A stretch of DNA of 64,000 nucleotides from JAKFEW01 sp036675505 (GTDB lineage Bacteria > Cyanobacteriota > Sericytochromatia > S15B-MN24 > JAQBPE01), in NCBI GenBank assembly GCA_036675505.1, contig JAKFEW010000090.1:1-64000 (forward strand). Reading direction: 5' to 3'. The translations under genes and the position numbers were made by a program. The notes under the pieces were generated by a model that had not been told where the DNA came from, did not search any database, and saw nothing but the letters and a program-made list of their open reading frames with translations. Below, one piece after another: positions 34,897 through 42,733 of this stretch; within the stretch, counting starts at the first letter, position 1; each line of letters starts with the position of its first letter.

Positions 34897-36045
34897 CTAG
34901 GGCAGCTCCATCGCGCGCTTCATCGCGCGGGAGGCGGAGGTGCTGTAGCCCTGCCTGGAAGCGGCTTCGGATACCTGGAGCGCCTCGGCCGACGTCTTGG
35001 CGAGCTCGAGCGCCTTGTTGAACGCGCGATCCGCGCTCGACGAGTACCCCTTCTTGTCGGCCGTCAGCCCCACCTGGGTGGCATCGGCCGAGGTGACCGC
35101 CAGCCCGTGGGCCCGGTCGAAGGCGTGGCCGGCCGCGGTGCTGAACCCCTCGTTGTGGGCGAGCAGCGCGACCTGCACGGCTTCGGTCCAGCTCCGCGCG
35201 ACGTCCTTGGCCTTCTCGAAGGCCGGGCTGGCCTTCGAGCTGTGGCCGGCGTTCGAGGCGGCCTCGGCGATCGCCATCAGCGTCGCCAGGTCGCCGGCCA
35301 GGCCGGTGGCGTGGGCGATCGCGTCGGCCGCCCTGGAGCTGTGGCCCCTCTGGTGGGCGGCTTTGAAGACGGCCATCGCGTCGCCAGGCGTGCGGCTTTG
35401 CGAGGTGGCCTTGCGGAAGCCGTCGCCGGCCATGCTGCTCATGCCCTTCTGGTCGGCGGCCAGCGCGATGCGCAGGGTCTGGGCCACGGCGGGGTCCGCG
35501 GGCTCGACCGGCAGCGTCACATGGGGGACCGCCGGCAGCGGCTGGTTGGGCAGCGCGGGTGCCTGCGCCGGGCCGGGGGCCGCGGGCGGGGCGGCCGGCG
35601 CCGGAGGCTGCGCCGGGGCCGGGGTCACGATGACTTCCTTGCCGGGAATCGCCTCGACCTGCTCGCGCCAGAACTTGTCCTTGTCGAAGCCCTGGCCGAA
35701 GAGCAACCTGGAGCGCGTCCATTCGGTGGGCATCGGGTAGTCGTCGCGCAGGATCTTGAGCTGCAGCTTCACGGCGTCGAGCCGCTCGCGCAGCGCCGCG
35801 ACGGTGGCGTCGCCGGGCCTGTCGGGGCCCGCCGCCTTGCGGGCGGTCTCGATGTCGCGGTCGAGCTGGCGGGACTGGGCGACCAGGTTGATCACGTAGT
35901 TCTGGTAGGCCCGCACATCCGGGAAGCTCGGCAGCGGATCGCCACCCTGGGCCACGGCACGGACCCGCGGGGCGGTCGCGGCGGCGGCCGGAACGCGCGG
36001 GGCGGCTGAGGTCGGGGCGACGGCGGGGCGGTTTCCGATTTGCAT
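34897..36045 (-). CDS. Protein built from tandem 33-residue helical repeats
   Basis: 382 residues. The first ~100 residues are Ala/Pro-rich and then coiled (LVAQSRQLDRDIETARKAAG), followed by a Pro-Ala linker. From about residue 190 to the end there are six repeats of 33 residues. The best-conserved copies read QVALLAHNEGFSTAAGHAF and QVGLTADKKGYSSSADRAF, each followed by D/NxAxxLAxTSADA. The pattern A-x2-A-x3-G-[FYH]-S-[ST]-x-A is TPR/Sel1-like but not a family I recognise. No signal peptide or TM. AGAGAGG precedes the ATG by about 9 nt. Paired TTAA/TTAG sites lie upstream. Confidence 0.75.
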   Translation of the reverse strand: MQIGNRPAVAPTSAAPRVPAAAATAPRVRAVAQGGDPLPSFPDVRAYQNYVINLVAQSRQLDRDIETARKAAGPDRPGDATVAALRERLDAVKLQLKILRDDYPMPTEWTRSRLLFGQGFDKDKFWREQVEAIPGKEVIVTPAPAQPPAPAAPPAAPGPAQAPALPNQPLPAVPHVTLPVEPADPAVAQTLRIALAADQKGMSSMAGDGFRKATSQSRTPGDAMAVFKAAHQRGHSSRAADAIAHATGLAGDLATLMAIAEAASNAGHSSKASPAFEKAKDVARSWTEAVQVALLAHNEGFSTAAGHAFDRAHGLAVTSADATQVGLTADKKGYSSSADRAFNKALELAKTSAEALQVSEAASRQGYSTSASRAMKRAMELP

Positions 36046-36101
36046 CTGGGGCTACCTCTCTGGTCCTGCCTCCCTCATCGCCGAACACCCCATGAACATT
36101 C

Positions 36102-36186
36102 TTAAGGGATGATTAGGATTGAGCCAAGGGCAAATTAACCGGAATTCGAGCAATTCTTTGGCCTGGCCTTAACCAGCCCTTAGCGA
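36102..36186. promoter_or_regulatory. Two pairs of 11-bp-spaced TTAA/TTAG half-sites
   Basis: TTAA at 36102 and TTAG at 36113 form one pair. CTTAACCA-GCC-CTTAGCGA, with TTAA at 36169 and TTAG at 36180, forms the second. A lone TTAA lies at 36135. The block separates the divergent genes starting at 36045 (minus) and 36259 (plus). This is the clearest AT-rich island in this part of the window. Confidence 0.45.
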
Positions 36187-36258
36187 GATGTGGGGTCAGG
36201 TCGCCGCCCCTGTCGCCCAAGACACGGTACAGCCCGACATCCGATAAGGAGTCTATCT

Positions 36259-36639
36259 ATGAATTCGCTTAACGGCGCCGCCCTGCCGCGCTTCCTCAGC
36301 GCACCCGTCGGCGGCTACGCGCCGCCCCAGGCCCCGCCCGCCGGCCTGCCGTACCCGACGAGTCCCGCGTATCAGGCCTATCCCGCGTATCAGGCCTATC
36401 CGGCGTATCCGACGCAGCCGCAGTATCCGGCCACCGCGGCATCGCCGCCGGTCCAGGCCCAGCGCGGCGGCCCCGAGCTCATCTATGCGGTGATCGTGGA
36501 CGTCGTCAGCAAGCTCTGGGGCAGAGTCAAATCCGTATTCACGGGCTCGCGCGGCGCAACGGGTGCACCGCCCCCGTATTCGCCGTCGCCCTACGCCCCG
36601 TCCCCCTACGCACCGCCGCCACCGCCGCCGCTCCGCTAA
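36259..36639 (+). CDS. Low-complexity Pro/Tyr/Ala protein with an amphipathic helix
   Basis: 126 residues. Residues ~20-60 are Pro/Tyr/Ala-rich with tandem PAYQAY units encoded by an 18-bp DNA repeat (36364-36399). The middle contains a strongly amphipathic segment (LIYAVIVDVVSKLWGRVKSVF), and the C terminus is Pro/Tyr/Ser-rich. There is no signal peptide. AAGGAG lies 8-9 nt before the ATG. Possibly membrane-peripheral or a structural surface protein; no family recognised. Confidence 0.65.
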   Translation: MNSLNGAALPRFLSAPVGGYAPPQAPPAGLPYPTSPAYQAYPAYQAYPAYPTQPQYPATAASPPVQAQRGGPELIYAVIVDVVSKLWGRVKSVFTGSRGATGAPPPYSPSPYAPSPYAPPPPPPLR

Positions 36640-36653
36640 CCGCCGCCGTCGGG

Positions 36654-36665
36654 TAGAATCCCGGC
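36654..36665 (+). promoter_or_regulatory. -10 box TAGAAT placed 6 nt before the start codon
   Basis: CGGGTAGAATCCC precedes the ATG at 36666; TAGAAT ends at 36659. No SD is present, so the mRNA is probably leaderless, as for the gene at 32672. Confidence 0.5.
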
Positions 36666-37139
36666 ATGGTCGAGATCGCTGCCCCCTCCGTCCCGGACCC
36701 CGCCGCGCGCCGGTACGGCATGGCCCTCTGGGTGCTCTCCACGCTGTTCCTGTGCCGCGTGATCGGCCAGCTGCTCGTGGCGTTGGGCGGCGTGTCCTGG
36801 CTGCCGCCGATGGTCGAGTGGTACTCGGGGCTCCTGCCTTACCACCTGCTGCTGCCCAGCCAGGTCCTGATCCTGGCGGTGATGTGGCGGGTCAACCGGG
36901 GCGTGCATGCGGGCACAGGCTGGCTGTGGACGCGCCGTCCGCGCGTCGGCAAGGCGCTCGTGGGCTTCGCCGCCGTCTACGCGATCGTGATGGTGGTGCG
37001 GTACTTCGTGTTCGGCGAGCTTTACCCGCACCGGCGCTGGTATCCGCCCGGCATCATCCCGATCGGCTTCCACTTCGTGCTCGCGTCGTACGTGTACTTG
37101 CTGGGCCGGCTCACGCTACACCACGGCCGGCCGGCATGA
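36666..37139 (+). CDS. Four-TM membrane protein, unknown
   Basis: 157 residues with about four TM helices (ALWVLSTLFLCRVIGQLLVAL; LLLPSQVLILAVMW; FAAVYAIVMVVRYFVF; IPIGFHFVLASYVYLLGRL). Arg/His-rich loops (RVNRGVHAG, ELYPHRRWYPPG) separate them. No family recognised. Its stop overlaps the start of the hydrolase gene (ATGA at 37136), so the two are translationally coupled. Confidence 0.75.
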   Translation: MVEIAAPSVPDPAARRYGMALWVLSTLFLCRVIGQLLVALGGVSWLPPMVEWYSGLLPYHLLLPSQVLILAVMWRVNRGVHAGTGWLWTRRPRVGKALVGFAAVYAIVMVVRYFVFGELYPHRRWYPPGIIPIGFHFVLASYVYLLGRLTLHHGRPA

Positions 37140-38887
37140 GGGTCTTCCTGCTCGCCACGGGCGCCGTTTCGCTCGCGACGCTCGCCGAGTGTATGCCCAC
37201 GGGCGTCGTGGTGGCCGTGTCGGGCTGGCGCACCGGCGCGCGGCCGGCCACGCACCGCGTGATCGCGCGGCGCGACCAGGGCTTTTCGACCGCCGACGGC
37301 GTGCGCCTCTCGGCCGAGGTCTACCTGCCGGACGCCAGCGGACGCTGGCCCACCGTGATGATCCGCGCGCCGCTGTCGCGCCTGCCGCTGCACGAGAAGT
37401 TCGCGGACCTGCTCGGCTACCACTTTGCCGGCCGCGGCTATGCCGTGGTGGTGCAGGGCACGCGCGGGCGGTTCCGCTCGGGCGGCAGCTACTACCCGCT
37501 CATGACGGATCGCCAGGACGGCATCGAGACGTTGCGCTGGCTGGCGCGCCAGCCCTGGTGGGACGGCCGGGTCGGCACCTTCGGCGGCTCGGCCTTCGGC
37601 TACTCGCAGTGGGCGATCGCCGACCAGGGCGAGGCCGGCCTCGAGGCCCTGCTCGTGCAGATCGCGAGCACCGATCACCACGCCTTCTTCTGGCCGGGCG
37701 GCGCCTTCTCGCTGCAGAGCGCGCTCTACTGGGCCCGCACGGACCGCGGCCGCATCGACGTCTTCCCGAGCCAGGCCGAGCTCGCGCCCGGGCTCGCGGG
37801 CTTCCCGGCCGTCGAGGCCGCGGATCGCCTGGGCGTTGCCAGCCGCGTTTACCACGACTGGGCCTCGCGCCCCACGCGCGACGCGTACTGGGAGGCGATC
37901 GACGGCGATCGGCGCCCCGAGCGAATCGACGCCCCGGCACTGCTGATGGCCGGCTGGTACGATCCGTACCTGCCCGGGCAGCTCGCGGACTTCACGCGCA
38001 TCCGAGCCGGCGCGAAGGCGAACGTGGCAGCCGAGACGCGGCTCGTGATCGGCCCCTGGACGCATGCGCGCCAGGTGGTGATGCCCGGCGGCCACGACCC
38101 CGGCGACTACCGCTTCGAGAGCCTGGCGCCCGCCCTGCCCTGGTTCGACCGCCACCTCACGCCGCCCGGCGTGAAGCGCACCGAGCCGCTCGCGCCCGTG
38201 CGGCTCTACGTCATGGGCGAAAACGCCTGGCGCGACGAGCCCGCCTGGCCGCTCGCCCGCGCGGTCGAGACCTCGTTCTGGCTGCGCTCGGGCGGCCTCG
38301 CCAACGGACGCCACGGCGACGGCCGGCTCACGCCCGAGCCGCCCGCGGGCGACGAGCCGGCCGATCGCTGGCTGCACGACCCGGCCGCACCCGTCGCGGC
38401 GGTGGGCGGCGCGATGCTCGGGGCGATCGCCGGCACCGCGCCGCAAGACCCGCTCGATCGGCGCGCGGACGTGCTCGTCTACGAGACCGCGCCGCTCACG
38501 CGCCCGCTCGAGGTCACAGGCCCCGTGCGGGCCGAGCTCGTCGTCGCGACGGACGCGCCGGCCACGGACTTCGTCGCCGTGCTTTGCGACGTCCACCCGG
38601 ACGGCACTGCCTGGAACCTGGCCGAGGGCGTCCTGCGGCGCGGGTATCCGGCGGGCGGGGGGCCGACGGCGATCGCCGTGGCGCTGTGGCCGACGTCGAA
38701 TCTGTTCAAGTTGGGCCACCGCATCCGCTTGCAGGTCACCAGCAGCTGGTGGCCCCGCTTCGACATCCACCCGAACCTCACAGGCCCGGTCTGGTCCGCA
38801 CGGGCGTGGCGGACGGCGCGACAGGGGCTCCACCACGGGCGGACCACGCCGTCTCGCCTGATCCTGCCGGTGGTGCCCCGGAGCTGA
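37136..38887 (+). CDS. CocE/NonD-type hydrolase (X-Pro dipeptidyl-peptidase S15 family)
   Basis: 583 residues. An alpha/beta-hydrolase domain with nucleophile motif TFGGSAFGYSQW, Asp in AGWYDPYLPG and His in GPWTHARQV, followed by a C-terminal jelly-roll (PEPPAGDEPADRW..., YETAPLTRPLEVTGPVRAEL) typical of CocE and X-prolyl dipeptidyl aminopeptidases. The N terminus (MRVFLLATGAVSLATLAEC) could be a signal peptide or anchor. Members hydrolyse acyl esters or Pro-containing peptides and beta-lactam-type esters; the substrate here is not known. Confidence 0.92.
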   Translation: MRVFLLATGAVSLATLAECMPTGVVVAVSGWRTGARPATHRVIARRDQGFSTADGVRLSAEVYLPDASGRWPTVMIRAPLSRLPLHEKFADLLGYHFAGRGYAVVVQGTRGRFRSGGSYYPLMTDRQDGIETLRWLARQPWWDGRVGTFGGSAFGYSQWAIADQGEAGLEALLVQIASTDHHAFFWPGGAFSLQSALYWARTDRGRIDVFPSQAELAPGLAGFPAVEAADRLGVASRVYHDWASRPTRDAYWEAIDGDRRPERIDAPALLMAGWYDPYLPGQLADFTRIRAGAKANVAAETRLVIGPWTHARQVVMPGGHDPGDYRFESLAPALPWFDRHLTPPGVKRTEPLAPVRLYVMGENAWRDEPAWPLARAVETSFWLRSGGLANGRHGDGRLTPEPPAGDEPADRWLHDPAAPVAAVGGAMLGAIAGTAPQDPLDRRADVLVYETAPLTRPLEVTGPVRAELVVATDAPATDFVAVLCDVHPDGTAWNLAEGVLRRGYPAGGGPTAIAVALWPTSNLFKLGHRIRLQVTSSWWPRFDIHPNLTGPVWSARAWRTARQGLHHGRTTPSRLILPVVPRS

Positions 38888-38889
38888 GA

Positions 38890-40437
38890 TCAGGCGGCTT
38901 CGGCGTCCGCCCCCGGCACCGCCGGCGCCGGCACGACCACCGGGCGCGGCCGGGGCCGCCGCAGCGCGTAGTAGAGCCCGCCCACCCCCAGCACGAGGAC
39001 CGTGAACAGCGGCGCCGCGAACTGCAGCAGGCCTCCGGTGCCGTAAATCTCCGCCCGCGGCCAGCCCACGTTCACGACGATGAACAGCCCGGACGCCACG
39101 GCGACCAGGTTCACCGGGATCCCCCAGCGTCCCAGCGAGAAGACCGGCTCCGAATCTTCCACGCCGTCCAGCCGCCTACCGCGCAGCCGCATCCACAGGA
39201 GCGGCACCGTCACGAAGAGGTAGGCCAGGTTGGCCCACACGATCGCCACCGACGCCACCAGCCCGACGATCTGCGGGTAGCCCACGTTCACGACCAGGAT
39301 GCCGGCGCCGGCCAGGCCGACCAACACGGTCGGCAGGATCGGCGTGTGGGTCCGCGGGGAGACGCGCGCGAGCGCCGCGCTGAACGGCAGGTCGCCGTCG
39401 CGCGCCATCGAGAAGACCAGGCGCACCGTGCCCGTATGGACCGCGAGCGTGCAGACCACGATCGCGAAGACCACCACCACCAGGAACGTCCGGCCGACGG
39501 CGTCGCCGAGCACGCCTTTCACGATCGCGGGCAGCCCGCCCGTCGCGAGGCCGAGCTCGGGGGCGCCGATCGACGGCGCGGCCATCATCGCCGTCAGCAT
39601 CATCAGCCCGCCGAGGACGGCGGCCGAGCCGAGCGCCAGGAGGATCGCCCAGGGCACGCGCCGGCGCGGCTCGGTGGTCTCTTCCGCGAGCGTGCCGGCG
39701 GTATCGAAGCCGTACATCACGTAGGAGGCCATGAGCGAGGCCGCGAGCAGCGGGCCCATGTAGCCGAGCGGCTCGCCTGCGCCCCTGGCGGCGGTCTCCA
39801 GCACCACCGACGGCCCGCGCACGGCGTTCCAGCCCAGCAGGCCGATCAGGAACAGCACGCCGAAGAGCTCGGAGAACACACCCAGGTTGTTGATGAAGGC
39901 CAGCAGGCGCACGCCGACGGCGTTGACGATCGTGGTCAGGGCGATCAGCACGCAGCCCAGCAGCACCGCGTTCTTCGCGCCGGCCGCCGGATCCGCCGGG
40001 TCGCCCATGACCTGGAAGGCCGGCGAGATCTGCGGCAGCGTGGTCTGCAAGGCGAGGGCGACCGCGGCCAGCGTGACCACCAGGCAGGCCAGGTAGACCC
40101 AGCCCGCCATCCAGCCGACGAACGGCGTGCCGAGGCGCTTCGACCACTGGTAGACGGAGCCCGAGATCGGGTAATGCGCGGCGAGCTCGGCGAAGCAGAG
40201 CGCGACGGCGAACTGGCCCACGAACACCAGCGGCCAGGCCCAGAAGAATGCAGGGCCGCCCGCGGCGAAGCCGAAGTGGAACAGCTGGAAGATGCCGGTG
40301 AGGATCGAGAGGTACGAGAAACCCGCGGCGAACGACGAAAATCCGCCCAGCGTCCGCTGGAGCGTGGGCGCGTAGCCGAAGGTCGCGAGGTCGCGATCGT
40401 CGTCGTGCACGGGCGGCGTCAGCGTGAACGTGGTCAT
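38890..40437 (-). CDS. APC-superfamily amino acid permease
   Basis: 515 residues, about 12 TM helices. The N-terminal FGYAPTLQRTLGGFSSFAAGFSYLSILTGIF and the segment SYVMYGFDTAGTLAEETTEPRRRVPWAIL match the GABA/choline/amino acid branch (BAT1/UGA4-like) of the APC family. These import amino acids or amines by proton or Na+ symport. The ATG at 40437 follows a weak AGGA. Upstream are two short perfect inverted repeats, possible operator sites. It converges on the hydrolase gene with a 2-bp gap. Confidence 0.9.
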   Translation of the reverse strand: MTTFTLTPPVHDDDRDLATFGYAPTLQRTLGGFSSFAAGFSYLSILTGIFQLFHFGFAAGGPAFFWAWPLVFVGQFAVALCFAELAAHYPISGSVYQWSKRLGTPFVGWMAGWVYLACLVVTLAAVALALQTTLPQISPAFQVMGDPADPAAGAKNAVLLGCVLIALTTIVNAVGVRLLAFINNLGVFSELFGVLFLIGLLGWNAVRGPSVVLETAARGAGEPLGYMGPLLAASLMASYVMYGFDTAGTLAEETTEPRRRVPWAILLALGSAAVLGGLMMLTAMMAAPSIGAPELGLATGGLPAIVKGVLGDAVGRTFLVVVVFAIVVCTLAVHTGTVRLVFSMARDGDLPFSAALARVSPRTHTPILPTVLVGLAGAGILVVNVGYPQIVGLVASVAIVWANLAYLFVTVPLLWMRLRGRRLDGVEDSEPVFSLGRWGIPVNLVAVASGLFIVVNVGWPRAEIYGTGGLLQFAAPLFTVLVLGVGGLYYALRRPRPRPVVVPAPAVPGADAEAA

Positions 40438-40490
40438 CGATATCCTGCCGAGGCGCGTCTCACCTGGCGACCAGGCGTTCGAGCGCACAT

Positions 40491-40521
40491 GGAATTATTC
40501 CACGGCGCGGTCATTCTGACC
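40491..40521. promoter_or_regulatory. Two short perfect inverted repeats
   Basis: GGAAT-T-ATTCC (40491-40501) and GGTCA-TTC-TGACC (40509-40521) lie in the gap between the divergent permease and cupin genes, near the minus-strand promoter. Both are candidate operator sites. Confidence 0.35.
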
Positions 40522-40533
40522 ATCGCCTCCACG

Positions 40534-40562
40534 TTGTCTCCGAGCCCGGGACCGCCTAAGTT
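40534..40562 (+). promoter_or_regulatory. Possible sigma-70-type promoter for the cupin gene
   Basis: TTGTCT (40534-40539), a 17-bp spacer and TAAGTT (40557-40562). A TCTAACCG-AAA-CTTAGGCG pair on the other strand, spaced 11 bp, overlaps its -10. The cupin ATG is 63 nt downstream. Confidence 0.35.
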
Positions 40563-40624
40563 TCGGTTAGACGTCGCCCCATCGGGGCGGCGTGGTGCGG
40601 CGTGATTCTGAAAAAGGAGGACCC

Positions 40625-41008
40625 ATGCCTGCCTACAAGCCCGACCAACTCCCGATCACCGCCCAGGAGAGCGGCTTCGTGCAGCGGTCCATCGAGGCCG
40701 GCGATCTGCTGCTCGCTTTCGAGCACGTCCCGAAGGGCGACTACGCCGCGCAGTTCGCCGATCTGCCCGGCGGCCAGTGCCAATCGCCGCACTGGGGCTA
40801 CATGATCCGCGGCAAGATTCGCATCAAGTATGCGGACCGTGAGGAAATCTTCGAAGCCGGCCAGGCCTATTACATCCCGCCGGGCCACGTCCCCGAGGTG
40901 CTCGAGGATGCGGATGTCGTCGAATTCTCGGAGCCCGCCGCCTATCACCAGACCATCGACATCGCCTTGAAGGGGCAGCACGAACAGCCCGGGCAGCAGG
41001 TGCGCTAG
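40625..41008 (+). CDS. Cupin-domain protein (copy 1)
   Basis: 127 residues forming one cupin barrel: PGGQCQSPHWGYMIRGKIRI, EEIFEAGQAYYIPPGHVPEV, VVEFSEPAAYHQT. The metal ligands of canonical cupins are only partly kept (His in SPHWGY, Glu, and His in PPGH). AAGGAGG lies 5 nt before the ATG. A near-identical paralogue lies on the other strand at 41848-42222 (about 50 % identity by eye), flanking the YceI gene. It probably binds or transforms a small molecule; no substrate is indicated. Confidence 0.9.
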   Translation: MPAYKPDQLPITAQESGFVQRSIEAGDLLLAFEHVPKGDYAAQFADLPGGQCQSPHWGYMIRGKIRIKYADREEIFEAGQAYYIPPGHVPEVLEDADVVEFSEPAAYHQTIDIALKGQHEQPGQQVR

Positions 41009-41021
41009 GCGCTTTTCGCAC

Positions 41022-41056
41022 GACGGGGCCGGCATGCGAGCCGGCCCCGTCTTCGT
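41022..41056 (+). terminator. Intrinsic terminator after the cupin gene
   Basis: GACGGGGCCGGC and GCCGGCCCCGTC form a perfect 12-bp stem around a 6-nt loop (41022-41051), followed by TTCGTT. It lies 13 bp after the stop at 41008. Confidence 0.75.
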
Positions 41057-41069
41057 TGCAATCATTTAC

Positions 41070-41124
41070 TTGACCATTGGTTCTATGTAGAACTATTATG
41101 CAGCTGTTCGGATCCGAACAGCTG
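41070..41124 (+). promoter_or_regulatory. Promoter with two palindromic sites before the YceI gene
   Basis: TTGACC (41070-41075), an 18-bp spacer and TATTAT (41094-41099). GTTCTA-TG-TAGAAC (41080-41093) fills the spacer and touches the -10. A perfect 24-bp palindrome, with arms CAGCTGTTCG and CGAACAGCTG around GATC, occupies 41101-41124, at the transcription start. The arrangement suggests repression by a dimeric regulator; the second palindrome could also fold in the RNA. Confidence 0.6.
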
Positions 41125-41154
41125 TCGCCTGCACCCGAAACGAAAGGAATCCCC

Positions 41155-41772
41155 ATGCACCGTCCGTTCGCCGCGCTGCTCACAGCCACCCTCGTGATGG
41201 TGGCCGCGCCCGCGCTCGCCGCCCCCCGCACCTACGCCATCGACGCCGACAAGCACAGCCCGAACGAAGCCAGCTTCACCTCGAAGGCGGCGATCGTGAA
41301 GTTCACCGGCCGCACGCACGTCGTGACCGGCGAGACGAAGCTCGATCCCGAGGACGTCGCCAAGGCCGCGGGCACGGTGACGGTGGACCTCTCGAGCCTC
41401 GACACCGGCATCGAGCTGCGCAACGAGCACATGCGCGGCACGCTCGAGGCGGGCAAGTACCCCACCGCGACCTTCAAGTTCACAGGCATCAAGGTGCCCG
41501 GCAACAAGCTGAAGGCGAATTCGCCCGTCGCAGGCACCGCCACCGGCACCATGACGATCCACGGCGTCACCCGCCCGCTGACCACGCCGATCGAGCTGAC
41601 GCTGCTGCCGGAGCAGGACGCGAAGTACCGCCCGGGCGACTGGGTGCACGTGTCATCGACGTTCAAGGTCAAGATGACGGACTACGGCATCTCGCTGCCG
41701 CCGAGCGTGCTCGGCGTGAAGGTCGCCGACGATCTCGACATCGCGATCGACGGGATGGCCAAGGCCCGCTGA
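41155..41772 (+). CDS. YceI-family periplasmic protein
   Basis: 205 residues from the ATG at 41155 (AAAGGA 8 nt upstream). Signal peptide ends ALA|APRTYAID. The mature lipocalin-like barrel shows YceI features: AYAIDADKHSPNEASFTSKA, FTGRTHVVTGE, VDLSSLDTGIELRNEHMRG, FKFTGIKV, GTMTIHGVTRPL. YceI proteins bind polyisoprenoid or other lipids in the periplasm and are often induced by stress or base. It sits in a cluster with two cupins and a SnoaL-like protein. Confidence 0.93.
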   Translation: MHRPFAALLTATLVMVAAPALAAPRTYAIDADKHSPNEASFTSKAAIVKFTGRTHVVTGETKLDPEDVAKAAGTVTVDLSSLDTGIELRNEHMRGTLEAGKYPTATFKFTGIKVPGNKLKANSPVAGTATGTMTIHGVTRPLTTPIELTLLPEQDAKYRPGDWVHVSSTFKVKMTDYGISLPPSVLGVKVADDLDIAIDGMAKAR

Positions 41773-41786
41773 GCGGACACCCGCCA

Positions 41787-41818
41787 GGGCGCGACGCGTG
41801 ATCCAACACGTCGCGCCC
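41787..41818. terminator. Bidirectional hairpin between YceI and cupin 2
   Basis: GGGCGCGACG and CGTCGCGCCC form a perfect 10-bp stem around a 12-nt loop. It lies between convergent genes ending at 41772 and 41848. No T run is present on either strand. Confidence 0.45.
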
Positions 41819-41847
41819 CGGCAGGCATCATCGCCGGGTGGCCGGCC

Positions 41848-42222
41848 TCAGGTCGCGGCCTTGGCCTTGGCGTGCTCGAAGCCTTCATCGACCGTGGTGT
41901 GGAAGGCGGCCGGCTCCGAGAACTGGACAATCTCCACATCCTCGAGCACCTCCGGCACGTGGCCGGGCGGGAAGTAGAAGGCCTGGCCGGCCTCCACGAT
42001 CTCCTCGCGGTCCTCGTAGATGATGCGGATGCGCCCTTTCAGCAGGTAGCCCCAGTGCGGCGACTGGCAGCGCCCACCCGGCAAGTCCTTGAAGGCGTCG
42101 GTGTAGTCACCTTTCGCGAAGCGGTCGAAGGAGAGCAGCAGGTCGCCCACCTCGACGGACCGCTGCTCGAACACATCCGACGACGCCGTGACGGGAACGT
42201 TATCGCGTGAAAAGACGGGCAT
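41848..42222 (-). CDS. Cupin-domain protein (copy 2)
   Basis: 124 residues, clearly paralogous to the cupin at 40625 (shared PGGRCQSPHWGYLLKGRIRI, EAGQAFYFPPGHVPEVLED, FSEPAAFHTT). It starts 6 bp after the stop of the SnoaL-like gene on the same strand, so they form an operon. The SD (GGAAG) lies about 9 nt upstream. The C terminus is a short Lys/Ala tail. Confidence 0.9.
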   Translation of the reverse strand: MPVFSRDNVPVTASSDVFEQRSVEVGDLLLSFDRFAKGDYTDAFKDLPGGRCQSPHWGYLLKGRIRIIYEDREEIVEAGQAFYFPPGHVPEVLEDVEIVQFSEPAAFHTTVDEGFEHAKAKAAT

Positions 42223-42228
42223 GACGCG

Positions 42229-42651
42229 CTACTTCCGCTCGGCAAGCAGCTTCGTGCGCCACTCCGGCACTTCGAAGTTCTCGCCGAAGTAGACCCGCAT
42301 ACGGGCGATCTTCTCGTCTTTCAGCTCGACGACGGTCGTCGCGGTCCAGGGCTTGCCTTCGCCATAGACCAGGCGGTGCTCGAGGACCCACAGGTCGTCC
42401 CGACCGGTGACGCGCTGGACCGCGATCTTGGGCAGCCCGCCCGGGAAGTTCTTGTGGACGAGGTAAAAGGTGTCGCGGTCGAACTTCTCACCGGACTGCG
42501 GGAACTCGACTTCGCCGTCCACCGCCAGGAGTTCGATCATGCCGTCGAGGTCACGCGCCTCCGACAGCTGGTTGTACCTGTCGATGATCGCCTTGTTGCG
42601 CTCAGCGATCATCGTGATCGAGCCGACTTGTCCGACCTTGGTTTCCGACAT
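42229..42651 (-). CDS. SnoaL-like (NTF2-fold) protein
   Basis: 140 residues of the SnoaL/NTF2-like type: NKAIIDRYNQLSEARDLDGMIELLAVDGEVEFPQSGEKFDR, LEHRLVYGEGKPWTATTVVELKDEKIARMRVYFGENFEVPEW. The fold is a cone-shaped pocket used by polyketide cyclases, steroid isomerases and many binding proteins. GAGGAGG lies 6 nt before the ATG. It is the first gene of the two-gene operon with cupin 2. Confidence 0.88.
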   Translation of the reverse strand: MSETKVGQVGSITMIAERNKAIIDRYNQLSEARDLDGMIELLAVDGEVEFPQSGEKFDRDTFYLVHKNFPGGLPKIAVQRVTGRDDLWVLEHRLVYGEGKPWTATTVVELKDEKIARMRVYFGENFEVPEWRTKLLAERK

Positions 42652-42733
42652 GGCATCCTCCTCAAAAAGGGCGTCGCGATAAGTCGACGCTGCATTTCCA
42701 TGCCATACGCGATGCAGGCCCGCCGAACAACTC

